Below are positions 28,101 through 35,525 of a stretch of 64,000 bases of DNA, piece by piece (position 1 is the first letter of the stretch; the number at the start of each line of letters is the position of its first letter). The stretch comes from Bifidobacterium scardovii JCM 12489 = DSM 13734. Its GTDB lineage: Bacteria > Actinomycetota > Actinomycetes > Actinomycetales > Bifidobacteriaceae. The position numbers and the translations under genes are program-made. Under the pieces are notes generated by a model. That model searched no databases and was not told the origin of the DNA. It saw nothing but the letters and a program-made list of their open reading frames with translations. The stretch is taken from positions 1,798,001 to 1,862,000 of the forward strand of contig NZ_AP012331.1 of the NCBI RefSeq assembly GCF_001042635.1, given 5' to 3'.

Positions 28101-28206
28101 GCGTGCGCGCAGCGAAAGTTTGCGATACTGCGGCCAAGTAGTCGAGGAAGCGCGCACCCTGATCCTTGAGGATCGCACGTGCCTGCTGCTGATCAAATTC
28201 CTGCAT
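22198..28206 (-). CDS. Giant SF1 helicase with Vsr/DUF559-like nuclease domain (candidate defence protein)
   Basis: 2002 residues. The N-terminal ~370 residues are a helical/strand region of unknown fold. Helicase motif I is GPPGTGKSHT near 385, then a long coiled insert of about 600 residues. Motif II is VDESSQ near 1055, motif III VGDDKQTSP, motif IV region LREHFRCVPEI, motif V FQGDERNVIFLS and motif VI AASRAQDQLW near 1290. A Vsr-type nuclease follows (about 1345-1440): E at FEKDML, YVIDCVV, then LAIECDGDE and LERLGWNFIRLS. The C-terminus holds two copies of a DUF3320-like domain (about 1555-1690 and 1840-1980). COG1112/DUF4011-type proteins of this design occur in anti-phage loci. The gene is visibly AT-richer than its neighbours, which suggests transfer. 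Start: ATG after AAGGTG. Confidence 0.85.
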   Translation of the reverse strand: MQEFDQQQARAILKDQGARFLDYLAAVSQTFAARTPQRVEDSPFCILSSQIPVLPNLIAVGPASSGRAWLTVKQPDKPRPVHIPTELETYLNRAAVRKTTQRPKLNAQYDALKKASLIGSEHVTPDALRARAEAKHIEEMFNAWLETTWNVWVSKTRPYEQAFDLYQKLFDLYLRLDKDSDYFELLFGHCILTWSGRRAADYPLILTSAHMIFKEDTGTILIEAFAPSRLSVAPFEGTDLPGYDLLARYQDAFNEDPVNVWNLHDADEMFQHIAKQLGASSRINNTLDLKPGEDPVLQQGWCLLLRKRTDNTSAFYRGLAKKLQEFDYLPEAFDAMFSNVSVVKSATGGPIDDGISDRLLMPLPANEDQKRIIEQLSHNSGVTVQGPPGTGKSHTIVNLISHLLAHGKRVLVTAEKAQALAVLQNKIPEEIRDFAVASIGESVADTETLRLSIQRMQDSLTDVDVSRAKANVTKLCEVIDQADERINSINRELVSRLEHQMDEFETLDGLKSAARTAQWVTDNAAFDIIPDSVPTAAACPLTDEELTEYVSLARELSLKDIAASSLVLPDADALPSSAELSSLYERLDKVHESVSDLERSGLDMHIVDEMSAEQVHSSLNEMRALLDELSSIDGEWERELGRQLHANAQQRKWLYQGIDVLQRRLDQCIDFSGKLLGHVISVPSGNPKEQGELLDRWMQRVQQGKGLPRVFDKGLRSFGESVTVDGYTPQDVEELQLVDAYIEQQRLLSSLPTLIRQTFDSLPIPHIDVEHASLSAVADMIQRVSAVNTWWEERYPVAVRCLRRYFPFMDSAVNVDEFGRAVAVMEGASARYEERKLQKQLDEMRTALERHTGATDSDLWGRLSDSLKSRDYGAWQSAVHESKRLMEVREKAGRMNELHDRLATIVPQWAETVRRSQGDNRFCGDAQTRELAWNIAQARTWLSKIATVSDVTTLLEESRVIARQRHDATLQAVGLSARLHLKETQDPDDRTALNIWLDAMKRYGKGTGKNAENYLTTARHELPRAMNAMPVWIMPLHKVMDNFDPSISQLFDVIIVDESSQCDLLSVGVLALARKAVIVGDDKQTSPSNAFKSVDKIIALQNRYIPDIHGKSLFTFDESLYSMSNRVFQSQIMLREHFRCVPEIIDYSNRFYDRQIFPLRERSHPEIGSPLQARYVRNAEVSRTGKDIVNYTEAQAIADQIKSCCNDPRYDGMTFGVVTLMSSEPHQKIVSDKIIEAIGAEEYAKRRLRVGNPPAFQGDERNVIFLSFVAESAGGRAYSATGTRDAQWMNVAASRAQDQLWAFYSMNPADLNSSDLRRGLIEYVRDYSAQEAETDLDHVTRTDFEKDMLRNLTEHGFGSMLHMHYHVGRYVIDCVVTVAKGLSLAIECDGDESRTAEEFAKDISKQRVLERLGWNFIRLSAPAYYLDAEKAMKPVYESLDMLSSLRDKTGLATQSAGTAPHETAQNDILQRPGRHEDHDAGKTVTRQAGSVSIALSNEKSLTGMHGLHSGHEDESTQTDFLRNDTETSMNVGQVMRNGISESDESDASDDGMDYLSIEYGTLLTGEDIIPQGPYENDSKWIQATLLMLVTNEYPLSDELLRKQAVPVIEKNGFSSTYASHSISGSLEFLIRRHCIRRSTDGFYYPEPVDTVFRIMQGRSVADISTSEVAFVIRRLALLPKGKRRSAIEYQLDRIYGWESNELSKCALVDQAFRLLIQSGFVIAKDERIVPSSHSLDMGAESSTIWQELVEQLDKLLQSDMPLQPPSVVADTAETLSAVQASAASEEIEPNTPDEATSKGDSENDGGETGKRVLTAYGERYHLRYAEPVPERSLPLRVDYADIEEWLMEAIIKLVYSEYPVCYSMLNRQIGPILGDMGVPESSFDDLLHDCLAGCSEQIVKKDDGFYYPVNEKDFPFRIIRHREIGFISVRELAFVMRRIIHAHPEKDKNWLFDETLLVYGFRQFGEKIHRAFEAAYRYLARNHFIVDHDGKLSLRTDAVSLM

Positions 28207-28226
28207 GGTAGTTCACCTTGTTGCCA

Positions 28227-28437
28227 TTATTGTTCTTCGAAAAAGAGGCCATCAAACTTTAGGCGTACAGCATTGTCTCTGATAATGCGGATAGTGTTCT
28301 CATCCAAACCGCCGACGTCATCGGCCCAAATCCCCTCACATGAATGGAGATACTTACACCGTAGAGCGTCAGCCGATCAAGGGTATCTTCATTAATACGT
28401 TCAAGATCACGGCTAAGAGAATCAACTTTCCCGACGT
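28227..28437 (-). pseudogene. Possible coding remnant upstream of the helicase gene
   Basis: On the minus strand two frames join around 28340: one reads V-G-K-V-D-S-L-S-R-D-L-E-R-I-N-E-D-T-L-D-R-L, the other C-E-G-I-W-A-D-D-V-G-G-L-D-E-N and ends F-D-G-L-F-F-E-E-Q at a TAA 20 bases before the helicase start. The composition looks coding in both parts, so this may be the frameshifted end of a small companion gene. No start or family is identifiable. Confidence 0.4.
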
Positions 28438-28710
28438 GGTGTATTCGTCATGATATTCCTTCGTTCGCGACAATGGTTCTGCCTTGTATTATCCAGCAAA
28501 TCGCCTATTCGGTAAAGCACCCACGCCGAGGCATGTCTCATCCCTGATTATTTCTCAATTCATCACCCCCGACGAATTCTTCGTCAGCAAACGCCGTAAA
28601 GGCAAACGGCGCATATCCTCAATCCCGGCGCCCAGCCGGAACCTCCGCAGTGGCCGGCGAAAACCGGTACCATGCAGTGAGCCGAAAGCCGGCGAACCAG
28701 CAACGGACCA
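28438..28710. other. Intergenic stretch without a recognised gene
   Basis: This is the junction between the AT-richer helicase block and the GC-rich comEC gene. The base composition changes within it, at about 28600. No tRNA, direct repeat or transposase remnant is seen, so the insertion boundary cannot be placed exactly. Confidence 0.5.
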
Positions 28711-30477
28711 TCAGCCCGTCTCCTTCCCGAACAGTTCCTTGGTCTGGGAGCACCACAGGGCGATGCGGTCACGCATCCGGGGGCGGAAGGCCCGCCCGGG
28801 CAGACCGCGATCCGGTCCGCGCCGGGCGCGGATGACCTGTGCCGTAAGAATCGGCACAAGGGCAAGCGCGGCTTCGGCGGCGAGCATGAGCAGCGCGCCG
28901 GGCACGCCGCCGGCCCAGGGCACGGTGGCGGCCCGCCCCGAGGACAGCCACGCCGCGATGCGCTCCATCACCTGCGTGCCGCATCCGGCGATCCACGCGC
29001 ACGCGAAGCCGAGGTCCGGGCTGAGCCACGAGACGGCGAGCGCCGCCAGCCCGGCCATCGTCGCGCATCCGACGAACGGGCCGACCAGCAGGTTGGCCGG
29101 TATGGAGGCGAGCGGCAGTTCGGGTTCCATAAGCACCTGGATGGGCAGGGTGAGCGCCTGCGCGCCGACCGTCATCGCCAGCGGTTCGGCGACCATGCGG
29201 GGCAGCCGTTCGCCCAGCCACGCGCCCAGCGGTCGGGTGAACAGGATGATGCCGAGCACGGCCGCGCTGGACAGCGCGAATCCGAAGCTGCACGCCATCG
29301 GCGGGTCGAGGGCGAGCACGCCGGCCACGGTCCAGCCCAATGCGCTCATCGACTGGCCACGCCGCCCGATCGCGTGCGCCGCCGCGCCGAACATACCCAT
29401 GACCAGCGCGCGCAGGACGGAGTCGGACGGGTACATGCCGGCCGCCAGCATCAGGTATGCGGCGGCCATCGCCGCGGCGACCGCCTGCCGTGGCAGGAGC
29501 ATCCGCGCGCAGCCCCGCCGGATCAGGCCGGCGATGAGCGCGAAATGGCCTCCCGAAACGGCCATCAGGTGCATGATGCCGGATCGGCGGAACCGTTCCT
29601 TCACCGTCGCCGCATAATTGGCGTCGACGGGATGCGCGGCGGCTTCGCCCGGCTCGCCGGAGCCGGACGCATCAGAGTCGGGCGCGCCGGAGCGGGGATC
29701 GTCGGCGAGGACACTGCCGCCGGTGTTGACGTAATCCTGGCCGAGCACGCCCATGGTCAGCCCCGGCACCAGCACGCGCCCCTGATCGTCCAGACGCTCG
29801 GTGACGGCGAAGAACGCCCGCTGCATGGCCGCGATCGCCCGGCGGTGCGGCGGCGGGCGGTTGAGCGCGCGCAGGCCGTCCGGCCCGTCGACGACCAGCC
29901 AGAGCGGCATACGGCCGAATCGCGCCTGTTGCAGCGTGCCGCGCGCCCGCACCGTCGCGCCTTGGACCATCGGCGCGCAATCCGCACCGGAGGCGAACAG
30001 GCGGACCGCCGCGGATGACGGCCGGGCCGTCAATCCGTCCGCAACGGCAGTGAGGGTCGCATCCGCCTGGCAGCGGGCTCCCCGCATGGCCGATGCCGTG
30101 GCTGGCGTGCCGATCATGGCCGTCACGGTGACCGTCGCTGTGCCGGCGCGGCCCAACGCGCTCGCCGTGTCGTGCCATTGGACGAGGCAGCCCGCCAGCG
30201 CGGAGGCCGAGGCCACCAGGGCGCCGACCAGCATCATGGAAGCCGTGACATGCGGCTTCGCCAATACGGCGAACGACAGCAACGCCAGCAGCAGCGCCAG
30301 CAGCGGCACGATGGCCGTGACGGGGCCCAGCCAGCCGCCCTTGGCCGACATGAACGGCGGGAATCCCCGTTGCGTGGCCAGGCTCGCCGCCCACATCGCG
30401 GCCGCGACCGGCAGCATGCGCCAATCCCGGCCGCCTTGTTCCCGTCCGGGATCGAGAAACCGCCGACGCCCGCTCAT
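28711..30477 (-). CDS. comEC: ComEC/Rec2 family DNA-uptake channel protein
   Basis: 588 residues with about ten membrane helices. The DUF4131-like N-terminal OB region (residues ~120-230) is followed by the competence domain, with the signature SGIMHLMAVSGGHFALIAGL near 305 and the helix bundle ending AALAVSWLSPDL. The C-terminal metallo-beta-lactamase domain found in Bacillus ComEC is absent; the protein ends soon after the membrane part (KELFGKETG). ComEC carries single-stranded DNA across the membrane. Start ATG at 30477 overlaps the comEA stop (ATGA). Natural transformation is not established for most bifidobacteria. Confidence 0.92.
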   Translation of the reverse strand: MSGRRRFLDPGREQGGRDWRMLPVAAAMWAASLATQRGFPPFMSAKGGWLGPVTAIVPLLALLLALLSFAVLAKPHVTASMMLVGALVASASALAGCLVQWHDTASALGRAGTATVTVTAMIGTPATASAMRGARCQADATLTAVADGLTARPSSAAVRLFASGADCAPMVQGATVRARGTLQQARFGRMPLWLVVDGPDGLRALNRPPPHRRAIAAMQRAFFAVTERLDDQGRVLVPGLTMGVLGQDYVNTGGSVLADDPRSGAPDSDASGSGEPGEAAAHPVDANYAATVKERFRRSGIMHLMAVSGGHFALIAGLIRRGCARMLLPRQAVAAAMAAAYLMLAAGMYPSDSVLRALVMGMFGAAAHAIGRRGQSMSALGWTVAGVLALDPPMACSFGFALSSAAVLGIILFTRPLGAWLGERLPRMVAEPLAMTVGAQALTLPIQVLMEPELPLASIPANLLVGPFVGCATMAGLAALAVSWLSPDLGFACAWIAGCGTQVMERIAAWLSSGRAATVPWAGGVPGALLMLAAEAALALVPILTAQVIRARRGPDRGLPGRAFRPRMRDRIALWCSQTKELFGKETG

Positions 30478-31298
30478 CGGACCGTCACCTGCGCCCGGAG
30501 CTTGTCCAGCGTCTTCGGACCGATGCCGGTCACGTCCAGCAGCTGATCGACGCTGGCGAACCGTCCGATGCGCGCGCGGTACGCGAGGATGCTTTCGGCG
30601 GTGACCGGGCCTATGCCGTTGATGGTTTGCAGCTCCTGGCTCGTTGCCGTATTGAGGTCGATCAGCCCATCGTCGGCCGGAGGCGGATCGGGCTCGGCGG
30701 CGGCTGCGTTTCCGGCTTCGCCCCGCGGCGGACCGTCAGCCTCATGCGTGCCGGATTCCGCTCCGGCATCGGCGGCGTCCTCATTGCCGGCGACTCCGCT
30801 TCGGTCCCCTCTCGAGGCCACACGCTCCTGCGGACCCGCGCGGTCACCTCCGCCGGATTCCGCCGGACGACCTCCGCCCGTCCCGCCAAGAGGCCCGTCG
30901 AGCCGAACCGTGTCGTATGTGCCGGCCAGCGCCGCCTCGTACCGGATCGACTGCCGGATCAGCATGGTCAGGCTGGCGCACAGCGCGGCCACCAGCAGCA
31001 GGATGACGGCCAGCGCATTGACCGGCCTGAACGCCAGACGAGGCCGGGTGCGGGTGAGGCGATGCCGTTCGCCGGACTCGTCGGATCGCCGCACGCCGGC
31101 CAGTTGCGCCAGGGACCGTACCGGAACGTCCATGGTTCCGGCGCCCGCGCCGGCAAGGTCCTCATCGGCGACGCCAGCGCCCATGGCGGCCGGCGGTGGC
31201 GGCGGGCGCAGCGGCCCGCCGCCACCCGTCCGTCCCGTATCCAACGACCGCAATCGGTATCCGCCGCCATGCGTCGCCTCGTCGCGCGTGATAGTCAT
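30474..31298 (-). CDS. comEA: ComEA-family helix-hairpin-helix DNA-binding protein
   Basis: 274 residues from MTITRDEATH (ATG after GGAGGG). A Pro/Gly-rich cytoplasmic N-terminus is followed by one membrane helix (ALAVILLLVAALCASLTML, about residues 95-115), a long Gly/Asp/Glu-rich linker, and two tandem HhH motifs at the C-terminus (I-D-L-N-T-A-T-S-Q-E-L-Q-T-I-N-G-I-G-P and V-T-G-I-G-P-K-T-L). It would bind incoming DNA outside the membrane and hand it to ComEC. It ends inside the comEC start. Confidence 0.92.
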   Translation of the reverse strand: MTITRDEATHGGGYRLRSLDTGRTGGGGPLRPPPPPAAMGAGVADEDLAGAGAGTMDVPVRSLAQLAGVRRSDESGERHRLTRTRPRLAFRPVNALAVILLLVAALCASLTMLIRQSIRYEAALAGTYDTVRLDGPLGGTGGGRPAESGGGDRAGPQERVASRGDRSGVAGNEDAADAGAESGTHEADGPPRGEAGNAAAAEPDPPPADDGLIDLNTATSQELQTINGIGPVTAESILAYRARIGRFASVDQLLDVTGIGPKTLDKLRAQVTVR

Positions 31299-31328
31299 GC
31301 CCTCCACCATGGACGGGCACGGACACGA

Positions 31329-31360
31329 TGTCCAGCCGGAACGGGTCCTGTGGTCGAAGG
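31329..31360 (-). promoter_or_regulatory. Shared upstream element, copy 2
   Basis: TGTCCAGCCGGA (31329-31340) and TGTGGTCGAAGG (31349-31360) with an 8-base gap, as at 14593-14624. It lies 30 bases upstream of the comEA start. Two further TGTCCACAA-like strings follow at about 31368-31388. A common regulator or promoter class is inferred. Confidence 0.5.
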
Positions 31361-31432
31361 GGCGTGTCGTCCACAACGCGCTGTCCACAATCCGCGGCGC
31401 ACGCGGCGCTCCCATTCCCGCGCATAACGCAA

Positions 31433-31460
31433 GGAGGCCTCCCCTATCGGGGAAGCCTCC
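31433..31460 (-). terminator. Hairpin after leuS
   Basis: GGAGGCCTCCCC and GGGGAAGCCTCC arms around a short TATC loop, 55 bases past the leuS stop. No long T-run. Confidence 0.75.
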
Positions 31461-31514
31461 TGCATATCAGCGCGCCGCACAACGGCGGTTCACGGGTTCA
31501 CGGTACCGTTCGCG

Positions 31515-34487
31515 TTACTCCGCGGGGACGATCGAGACGATCTTCGGCGCCTTGACGATCACCTTGCGCGGGGTCTTGCCGCCGAGACGGTCGGCAACGG
31601 CCTCGAGCGCAAGCCGCTCGAGCTCGGCCGGGTCGATGTCGGGGCTGACCTCGAGCTTGGCGCGGATCTTGCCCTTGATCTGCACGACGGCGGTGACGGT
31701 GTCCTGGCCGACGTAGCGTTCGTCGGCGACCGGCCACGGCTCGTGGGCCAGCGATTCGGCGTGGCCGAGGCGCGCCCACAGCTCCTCGCAGATATGCGGG
31801 GCGATCGGCGAGAGCATGAGGATCAGCGGCTCCACGGCGGCGCGCGGCACGGACTCGAGGCTCGTCAGGTGGTTGTTGAGCACGATGAGCTTGGAGATCG
31901 CGGTGTTCGGGCGCATGCCCTCCATCTCCACGGTCACGTCGGCGATCGTGTTGTTGAGCAGCTTGAGCGTCTTGGCGTCGAGCGCGTCGTCGCTCACATG
32001 CGCCTCGCCCGTGGTCTCGTCGACCACGTTGCGCCACAGGCGCTGCAGGAAGCGCATGCCGCCGATCACGTTGCGCGTGTTCCACGGACGGGAGTCGGCC
32101 AGCGGGCCCATGCTCATCTCGTACAGGCGGAAGGTGTCGGCGCCGTAGTTCTCATACATGTCGTCGGGCGTGATGATGTTCTTCAGGCTCTTGCCCATCT
32201 TGCCGAACTCGCGGTTGACGTGCTCGCCGTTCCAGCTGAACGTCGGCTCGCCGTCGGCGCCGGCCGGGCCTTCGACCACTTCGGCGGCCGGCACGTACTG
32301 GCCGCGGTCGTCGGTGTAGGCGAACGCCTGGATCATGCCCTGGTTGAACAGCTTGTGGAACGGCTCGGCCGAGTCCACGTAGCCCAGGTCGAAGAGGACC
32401 TTGTGCCAGAAACGCGAGTACAGCAGGTGGAGCACCGCGTGCTCGACGCCGCCGATGTACAGGTCGACGCCGCCCTCGTCGCCCGAGTACTGGTTGTGGT
32501 TCGGGCCCATCCAGTAGTCGAACTCGTTCTTCTCGACCATGTTGGCCGTGTCGGTCGGGTCGATGTAGCGCATGTAGTACCAGCAGGAGCCGGCCCAGTT
32601 CGGCATGGTGTTCGTGTCGCGGTAGTAGGTCTTGACGCCGTCGCCCAGATCGAGCTCGACCTTGACCCAGTCCTCGTTGCGGCTCAGCGGCGCCTCCGGG
32701 TTGGACTCGGCGTCCATCGGGTCGAAGGTGCGCGGGCTGTAGTCCGGCACGTCGGGCAGGTTGATCGGCAGCGCCGAATCGGGCAGCAGGTGCGGGGTGC
32801 CGTCCTCGCCGTAGACGATGGGGAACGGCTCGCCCCAGTAGCGCTGGCGGGAGAACAGCCAGTCGCGCAGGCGGTAGCTCACCGTGCCCTTGCCGACGCC
32901 GGCCGCCTCGAGCCATGCGTTGACCTTGGCGATGGCGTCGTCGACGCGCAGGCCGTCGAGCGAGAGCGCGTCGCCCTTGGCGGCGGTGGCCTCGACGGCG
33001 GAGTTGATCACGATGCCGTCGTGCGAGACGAAGGGCGCGGCGCCCTCGTAGTTGGCCAGATCGTCGCCGGATTCGGGCAGCGGCTTGACGGTGTAGATGA
33101 CCGGCAGGCCGTACTTGACCGCGAAGTCGTAGTCGCGCTGGTCGCCGCCCGGCACGGCCATGATCGCGCCGGTGCCGTAGTCCATGAGCACGTAGTCGGC
33201 GGTGAACAGCGGCAGCTTGGCGCCGGTGATCGGGTTGGTCGCGTACATGCCGGTGAACAGGCCGGTCTTCTCGCCGGCCTCCTCCACGCGGTCCTTCGCG
33301 GTCTTCGCCTCGGCGGCCAGACGATAGGCCTTCACGGCCTCGACCGGGCTCGCGTAGCCGCCCTTCCAGCTTTCGGGCACGCCGGCCGGCCACTCGGACG
33401 GCACGAAGTGCAGCAGGTCGTGCTCCGGAGAGACGACCGCGAAGGTGGTGCCGAACAGGGTGTCCGGGCGGGTGGTGTAGATCTCCATGTCCTTGTCGCC
33501 GTCGGCGGTGGCCACGGTAAAGTGCACGGACGCGCCATGGGATTCGCCGATCCAGTTGCGCTGCATGAGCTTGACCTTCTCGGACCAGTCGATGCCGTCG
33601 AGATCGGCGATCAGGCGGTGGCCGTACGCGGTGATGCGCATCGACCACTGGCGCAGCTCGCGCTGGAACACCGGGAAGTTGCCGCGCTCCGACTTGCCCT
33701 CGGCGGTGACCTCCTCGTTGGCGAGCACGGTGCCCAGGCCCGGGCACCAGTTGACCGGCGACTTGGAGATGTAGGCGAGGCGGAACTCGTTGAGCACGTC
33801 GGCCTGCTCGGCGGCGCTCAGATCGCCCCAGGCCTTGCCCTCGAAGCCCGGGATGGCGCGCTTGCCGGACGTGAACTCGTCGACGAGCTCGCCGATCGGG
33901 CGCGCGCAGCCCTTGGAGCCGCTCGGGTTCGTGGCTTCGGGATCGTACCAGGCGTCGTAGATGCGCGAGAAGATCCACTGCGTCCAGCGCACGTAGCCAG
34001 GGTCGATGGTGGCGAAGGTGCGCCGGTTGTCGAAGGACAGGCCCATGCGGTGCAGCTGGCGGGACATGTTGGCGATGTTGGCGAGCGTCGTGACGCGCGG
34101 GTGCTGGCCGGTCTGCACGGCGTACTGCTCGGCGGGCAGGCCGAAGGCGTCGTAGCCCATCGCGTGCAGCACGTTCTCGCCCTTCATGCGGTGGTAGCGC
34201 GAGACCACATCGGTGGCGAGGTAGCCGAGCGGGTGGCCTACGTGCAGGCCCTTGCCGGACGGGTAGGGGAACATGTCCATGGCGAAGTAGGAGGGGCGTC
34301 CCTCGGCGTTGCGGCCCTTGCCGTCCTTCAGGTCGCCGTTGACGTTGGCGGCCCAGAAGGTGCCCTCGTCATCCCACTTCTTCTGCCATTTGGTTTCGAT
34401 GTCCTGCGCGAGCGTCGCGTTGTAGCGGAACGCCGGCTCGCCGGGAGCCTCTGCCGGTTCCGCGGCGGTGTTCTTCTCATTAGCCAT
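31515..34487 (-). CDS. leuS: Leucyl-tRNA synthetase
   Basis: 990 residues. The HIGH motif is in YPSGKGLHVGHPLGY near residue 80 and the KMSKS equivalent is K-M-G-K-S in EFGKMGKSLKN. The CP1 editing domain is intact (TTRPDTLFGTTF near 340, DYGTGAIMAVPGGDQRD near 440). Class Ia enzyme charging tRNA-Leu. The bifidobacterial form is longer than that of E. coli (860), with a Lys/Glu/Ala-rich N-terminal extension and inserts near 170-210. Start at MANEKNTAAE. Confidence 0.97.
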   Translation of the reverse strand: MANEKNTAAEPAEAPGEPAFRYNATLAQDIETKWQKKWDDEGTFWAANVNGDLKDGKGRNAEGRPSYFAMDMFPYPSGKGLHVGHPLGYLATDVVSRYHRMKGENVLHAMGYDAFGLPAEQYAVQTGQHPRVTTLANIANMSRQLHRMGLSFDNRRTFATIDPGYVRWTQWIFSRIYDAWYDPEATNPSGSKGCARPIGELVDEFTSGKRAIPGFEGKAWGDLSAAEQADVLNEFRLAYISKSPVNWCPGLGTVLANEEVTAEGKSERGNFPVFQRELRQWSMRITAYGHRLIADLDGIDWSEKVKLMQRNWIGESHGASVHFTVATADGDKDMEIYTTRPDTLFGTTFAVVSPEHDLLHFVPSEWPAGVPESWKGGYASPVEAVKAYRLAAEAKTAKDRVEEAGEKTGLFTGMYATNPITGAKLPLFTADYVLMDYGTGAIMAVPGGDQRDYDFAVKYGLPVIYTVKPLPESGDDLANYEGAAPFVSHDGIVINSAVEATAAKGDALSLDGLRVDDAIAKVNAWLEAAGVGKGTVSYRLRDWLFSRQRYWGEPFPIVYGEDGTPHLLPDSALPINLPDVPDYSPRTFDPMDAESNPEAPLSRNEDWVKVELDLGDGVKTYYRDTNTMPNWAGSCWYYMRYIDPTDTANMVEKNEFDYWMGPNHNQYSGDEGGVDLYIGGVEHAVLHLLYSRFWHKVLFDLGYVDSAEPFHKLFNQGMIQAFAYTDDRGQYVPAAEVVEGPAGADGEPTFSWNGEHVNREFGKMGKSLKNIITPDDMYENYGADTFRLYEMSMGPLADSRPWNTRNVIGGMRFLQRLWRNVVDETTGEAHVSDDALDAKTLKLLNNTIADVTVEMEGMRPNTAISKLIVLNNHLTSLESVPRAAVEPLILMLSPIAPHICEELWARLGHAESLAHEPWPVADERYVGQDTVTAVVQIKGKIRAKLEVSPDIDPAELERLALEAVADRLGGKTPRKVIVKAPKIVSIVPAE

Positions 34488-34562
34488 ACGGTGAATTATT
34501 GCCATGCAACTGGACACGCGCATCGCCGTTTGCACATTGTGGACGGAGCGCGGGCGGCGGGG

Positions 34563-35525
34563 CTAGCGCACATCCACGTCGCCGGCGTCCGGGGCGCTCC
34601 CCGCGCGGTAGCCGAGCGGGGCGAGATCGGCGTCGAGGGCGCGCCGCCACGATCCGTCGCGGATCATGTCGCGCAGCGCGGCGGCGATCTTGTCGGCCAG
34701 CGCGGTGCGGCCGCGGGCCACGGCGATGCCGTAGCCGAGATCGTCGCCGTCTTCGGCGACCACGCGGTAATGGCCCCGTCTGGTGTCGGACAGGCCCCGC
34801 AGCACCGCGTCGTCGCCGGCGATCGCATCGGCCGAGCCGACCATCAGCGCGGTCATGCATTGGGCGTAGCTGTCGTAGGCGACCGTCGGCGTGCGCGCGT
34901 CCCGTTCGGCCAGGTCCTTGGCCGCGGTGCCGTTGACCACGCATGTCGTCGCGCGTCCCGTGCCCGACGCGGTGTCCGACGGGTCGCCGGACGACCCGCC
35001 CGCTGCCGAGTCCGGCGCCGAGTCCGGGCCATCCGACGCTGGCTCGTCGTCGCGCGTCAGCGAGGCCGGCCGCACCGTCAGGTACGGCCCGGCGAAGGTC
35101 ACGTCCTTGGCGTGCTCGGCGCTCATCGTGTAGCCGGCGACCACCATGTCGGCGTCGCCGCTGGCCAGCGCCTCGGCCCGGTCCCGCGGTTGCACCGGGG
35201 CGAAGATGATCTGCTTGCGCGCGTAGCCGAGCGCCTTGGCCACGTAGGTGGCCAAGGCGATGTCGAATCCCGCGTAGGTGCCGTCGTGCAGGTATCCCAG
35301 CCCGGGCAGGTCCGCCGCCACGGCGATGGTGATCGTCGGTCCCTGCGGCTGGCCGCCGACGGACGGCGCGGAATCGGCGGCGCCGGATGACGGGGTTCCG
35401 CACGCGCCGGGCAGCGTCGCCATCGCCAGCGCCGCGAGCATGGCGGCGCCGCGCCGCGCTGCCCGCGCCGTTCGCGCCCGCCGCGCCGCCACCGCCGCAC
35501 CGCATTCCACGGACGCCACGCTCAC
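34563..35525 (-). CDS. Family 3 extracellular solute-binding lipoprotein
   Basis: 320 residues with a GTG start that overlaps the CorA stop (GTGA). An Arg-rich n-region leads to a lipobox L-P-G-A-C near residue 40. The ligand-binding halves are visible: AVAADLPGLGYLHDGTYAGFDIALATYVAKALGY, APVQPRDRAEALASGDADMVVAGYTMS, then SYAQCMTALMVGSADAIAGDDAVLRG (cited here in pieces by role: the classic strand, helix and D-A hinge of type II binding proteins). A Ser/Gly/Asp-rich insert lies near 165-190. Polar amino acids are the usual ligands. No permease or ATPase is adjacent, so its transporter is elsewhere. Confidence 0.85.
   Translation of the reverse strand: MSVASVECGAAVAARRARTARAARRGAAMLAALAMATLPGACGTPSSGAADSAPSVGGQPQGPTITIAVAADLPGLGYLHDGTYAGFDIALATYVAKALGYARKQIIFAPVQPRDRAEALASGDADMVVAGYTMSAEHAKDVTFAGPYLTVRPASLTRDDEPASDGPDSAPDSAAGGSSGDPSDTASGTGRATTCVVNGTAAKDLAERDARTPTVAYDSYAQCMTALMVGSADAIAGDDAVLRGLSDTRRGHYRVVAEDGDDLGYGIAVARGRTALADKIAAALRDMIRDGSWRRALDADLAPLGYRAGSAPDAGDVDVR

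Noticed and set aside
31743..35390. 1215-residue open frame on the + strand opposite leuS
   Set aside because: It is a GC-bias shadow: Val/Gly/Ala/Arg-rich and lies entirely antisense to a full leucyl-tRNA synthetase.
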